In this document: in pieces, positions 23,413 through 24,477 of the stretch
Layout of the letters: each line of letters begins with the position of its first letter
How positions within the stretch are numbered: position 1 is the first letter of the stretch
Source of the DNA: an uncultured Bacilli bacterium
GTDB lineage: Bacteria; Bacillota_I; Bacilli_A; RF39; UBA660
Length of the DNA: 24,477 bases
NCBI GenBank assembly: GCA_934085635.1
Contig: CAKOHL010000005.1
Span: 1-24,477 of the forward strand
Direction of reading: 5' to 3'
Position numbers and translations under genes: made by a program
Notes under the pieces: generated by a model
Database searches by the model: none
The model's input: the letters and a program-made list of their open reading frames with translations, nothing else
What the model was told of the DNA's origin: nothing

Positions 23413-24390
23413 ATGACGTGGAAAATAAAAGATTTAGAAATTAAAAATAGAATAGTATTTGCACCGATGGCAGGAGTGTCTAACATAAGTTATAGACAAA
23501 TAATTAAGGAAATGGGTGCTGGTTTAATATACTCTGAAATGATAAGTACTTTAGGTATCAAATACAACGGAAAGAAAACTATTGACCTAATAAACTTTGA
23601 AGAAACAGAAAGACCAATAAGTATCCAAATATTTGGAAGTGACATAGAATCATTTGTAAAAGCTGCAAAATACATAGAAGAAAACTTTCATCCTGACATA
23701 ATCGACATCAATATGGGATGTCCTGTTCCAAAAGTAGCAATTAAAAGTCAAGCAGGAAGTGCCCTACTCAAAGATCCAGACAAAATATATGAAATAGTTA
23801 AAAATGTTGTAGAGAATACAAACACTCCAATAACAGTAAAAATAAGAAGTGGTTGGGACGAAAAAAATATAAACGCAGTAGAAGTTGCAAAAAAAATAGA
23901 AAAAGCAGGTGCTTCGGCAGTAGCTATTCACGCTAGAACAAGAAGCCAAGGCTACAGCGGAAAAGCAAACTGGGACATAATAAAAGAAGTAAAAGCTAGT
24001 GTTAATATTCCAGTAATTGGTAACGGTGACATAACAACAATATATGAAGCCGAAAAAATGCTAAAAGAAACTAAATGTGATGCCATTATGATTGGCCGTG
24101 CAACTCTTGGTAACCCTTGGTTCATAAAAGAATGTGTAGAATACATAGAAAATGGTAAAATCATAAACAAACCTACAGACAAAGAAAAAATAGATATGAT
24201 TCTGCACCATTATAACTTACTAAAAAAATACACTAATGAAAGAACAGCGCTTCTAGAAATAAGAACACACGCGCTATGGTACCTAAAAGGAATTCCAGGC
24301 ACTAAAGAAATAAAAACAAAAATATGTCAAGCTAAAACAGAAGAAGAATTTTTAAAAATAATAAATAGCATATATGAAATAATAAAATAA
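23413..24390 (+). CDS. dusB: tRNA-dihydrouridine synthase (DusB type)
   Basis: A 325-residue FMN-dependent TIM-barrel enzyme that reduces uridines in the tRNA D-loop. Motifs: IVFAPMAGVSNISYRQ near the start, ISIQIFGSD, IDINMGCPVPKV with the catalytic Cys, VKIRSGWDE, AIHARTRSQGYSG, IPVIGNGDI and MIGRATLGNPW. ATG 23413 is chosen because an upstream in-frame GTG (23374) would place the N-terminus inside the terminator. No Shine-Dalgarno sequence precedes it, and a -10 box abuts it, so it is probably translated from a leaderless mRNA. GGAG follows its stop at once, ahead of a tiny ORF. Confidence 0.9.
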   Translation: MTWKIKDLEIKNRIVFAPMAGVSNISYRQIIKEMGAGLIYSEMISTLGIKYNGKKTIDLINFEETERPISIQIFGSDIESFVKAAKYIEENFHPDIIDINMGCPVPKVAIKSQAGSALLKDPDKIYEIVKNVVENTNTPITVKIRSGWDEKNINAVEVAKKIEKAGASAVAIHARTRSQGYSGKANWDIIKEVKASVNIPVIGNGDITTIYEAEKMLKETKCDAIMIGRATLGNPWFIKECVEYIENGKIINKPTDKEKIDMILHHYNLLKKYTNERTALLEIRTHALWYLKGIPGTKEIKTKICQAKTEEEFLKIINSIYEIIK

Positions 24391-24399
24391 GGAGAATGA

Positions 24400-24432
24400 A
24401 TGAAACGTGAATTGGAACTGGTATTAATATAA
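24400..24432 (+). CDS. Tiny ORF between dusB and the next gene
   Basis: A GGAG placed 5 bases before ATG 24400 precedes a 10-codon ORF reading MKRELELVLI. It could be a small peptide, a decayed gene start or a coupling device between dusB and the next gene. An overlapping frame from 24396 stops after four codons. Nothing else in 24391-24467 is recognisable. Confidence 0.2.
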   Translation: MKRELELVLI

Positions 24433-24467
24433 AAGAAAAACAAAAATATTAATATTAGGAGAAATAA

Positions 24468-24477
24468 ATGAAAATAA
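24468..24477 (+). CDS. Start of a further gene, cut by the window edge
   Basis: AGGAG (24457-24461) followed by ATG 24468 and the codons for M-K-I. Only three codons are visible, so identity cannot be stated. It would be transcribed with dusB. Confidence 0.5.

Noticed and set aside
24396..24450. In-frame TGA read as tryptophan in a short ORF after dusB
   Set aside because: TGA is clearly a stop in several genes of the window, so recoding is not supported.
1..24477. CRISPR arrays, tRNA genes, insertion sequences or prophage genes
   Set aside because: No repeat-spacer pattern, cloverleaf, transposase or integrase motif was seen on either strand.

Overview
The window is a piece of a very AT-rich bacterial chromosome with strong GGAGG-type ribosome binding sites, short gene gaps and Firmicutes-type operons (rplM-rpsI, tagO-like, pssA-like, TagGH-like ABC exporter). 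TGA is used as a true stop (for example the genes ending at 1423, 1902, 8064 and 15451) and tryptophan is TGG, so this is the standard bacterial code and not the Mycoplasma code. This best fits a low-GC Bacillota/Bacilli-type organism, perhaps one of the small-genome uncultured gut lineages; the taxonomic placement is inference.

Layout. Positions 1-77 hold the start of a leftward transcript with a strong promoter (85-113) and two hairpins, cut by the window edge. A putative zinc-dependent phospholipase C-like protein follows (141-812). From 950 to about 14690 is a surface-glycan locus on the minus strand, apparently in three transcription units. (a) From a promoter at about 14685: ABC-2 permease, ABC ATPase, heptose-7-P kinase (HddA) and an NDP-sugar epimerase/dehydratase, ending in a terminator at 11101-11131. 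(b) From a promoter at 11063-11091: a HddC-GmhB fusion, GmhA, an acyltransferase, a GT8-GT2 fusion and two GT2 enzymes, ending in a terminator at 4368-4392. (c) From a promoter at about 4347: a polymerase/ligase-like membrane protein fused to a GT4 glycosyltransferase, then an Alg14-like/Alg13-like pair, ending in a terminator at 887-931. Upstream of these lie separately promoted envelope genes: a PssA-like phosphatidyltransferase, an MdoB/LTA-synthase-like phosphotransferase, a TagO/WecA-type initiating transferase and an HtrA protease. Then come an Abi-family HEPN protein, a PspC protein, a CAT-fold acetyltransferase and the rpsI/rplM ribosomal operon.

At 22017-22268 the direction switches. 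This divergent region carries promoters on both strands and a perfect palindrome over the predicted rplM start site. Rightward are a membrane-anchored protein with four cysteine-paired repeats, a dusB-type tRNA-dihydrouridine synthase that looks leaderless, a tiny ORF, and the first codons of a further gene.

How the genes work together (inference from families): sedoheptulose-7-phosphate would be converted to GDP-D-glycero-alpha-D-manno-heptose by GmhA, HddA, GmhB and HddC. The TagO-like enzyme could start a glycan on undecaprenyl phosphate, the many glycosyltransferases would extend it, the acyltransferase would decorate it, and the ABC pair would export it. The fused polymerase/ligase-like protein is unexpected beside an ABC exporter, and it and the heptose chemistry are the most interesting parts of the window.
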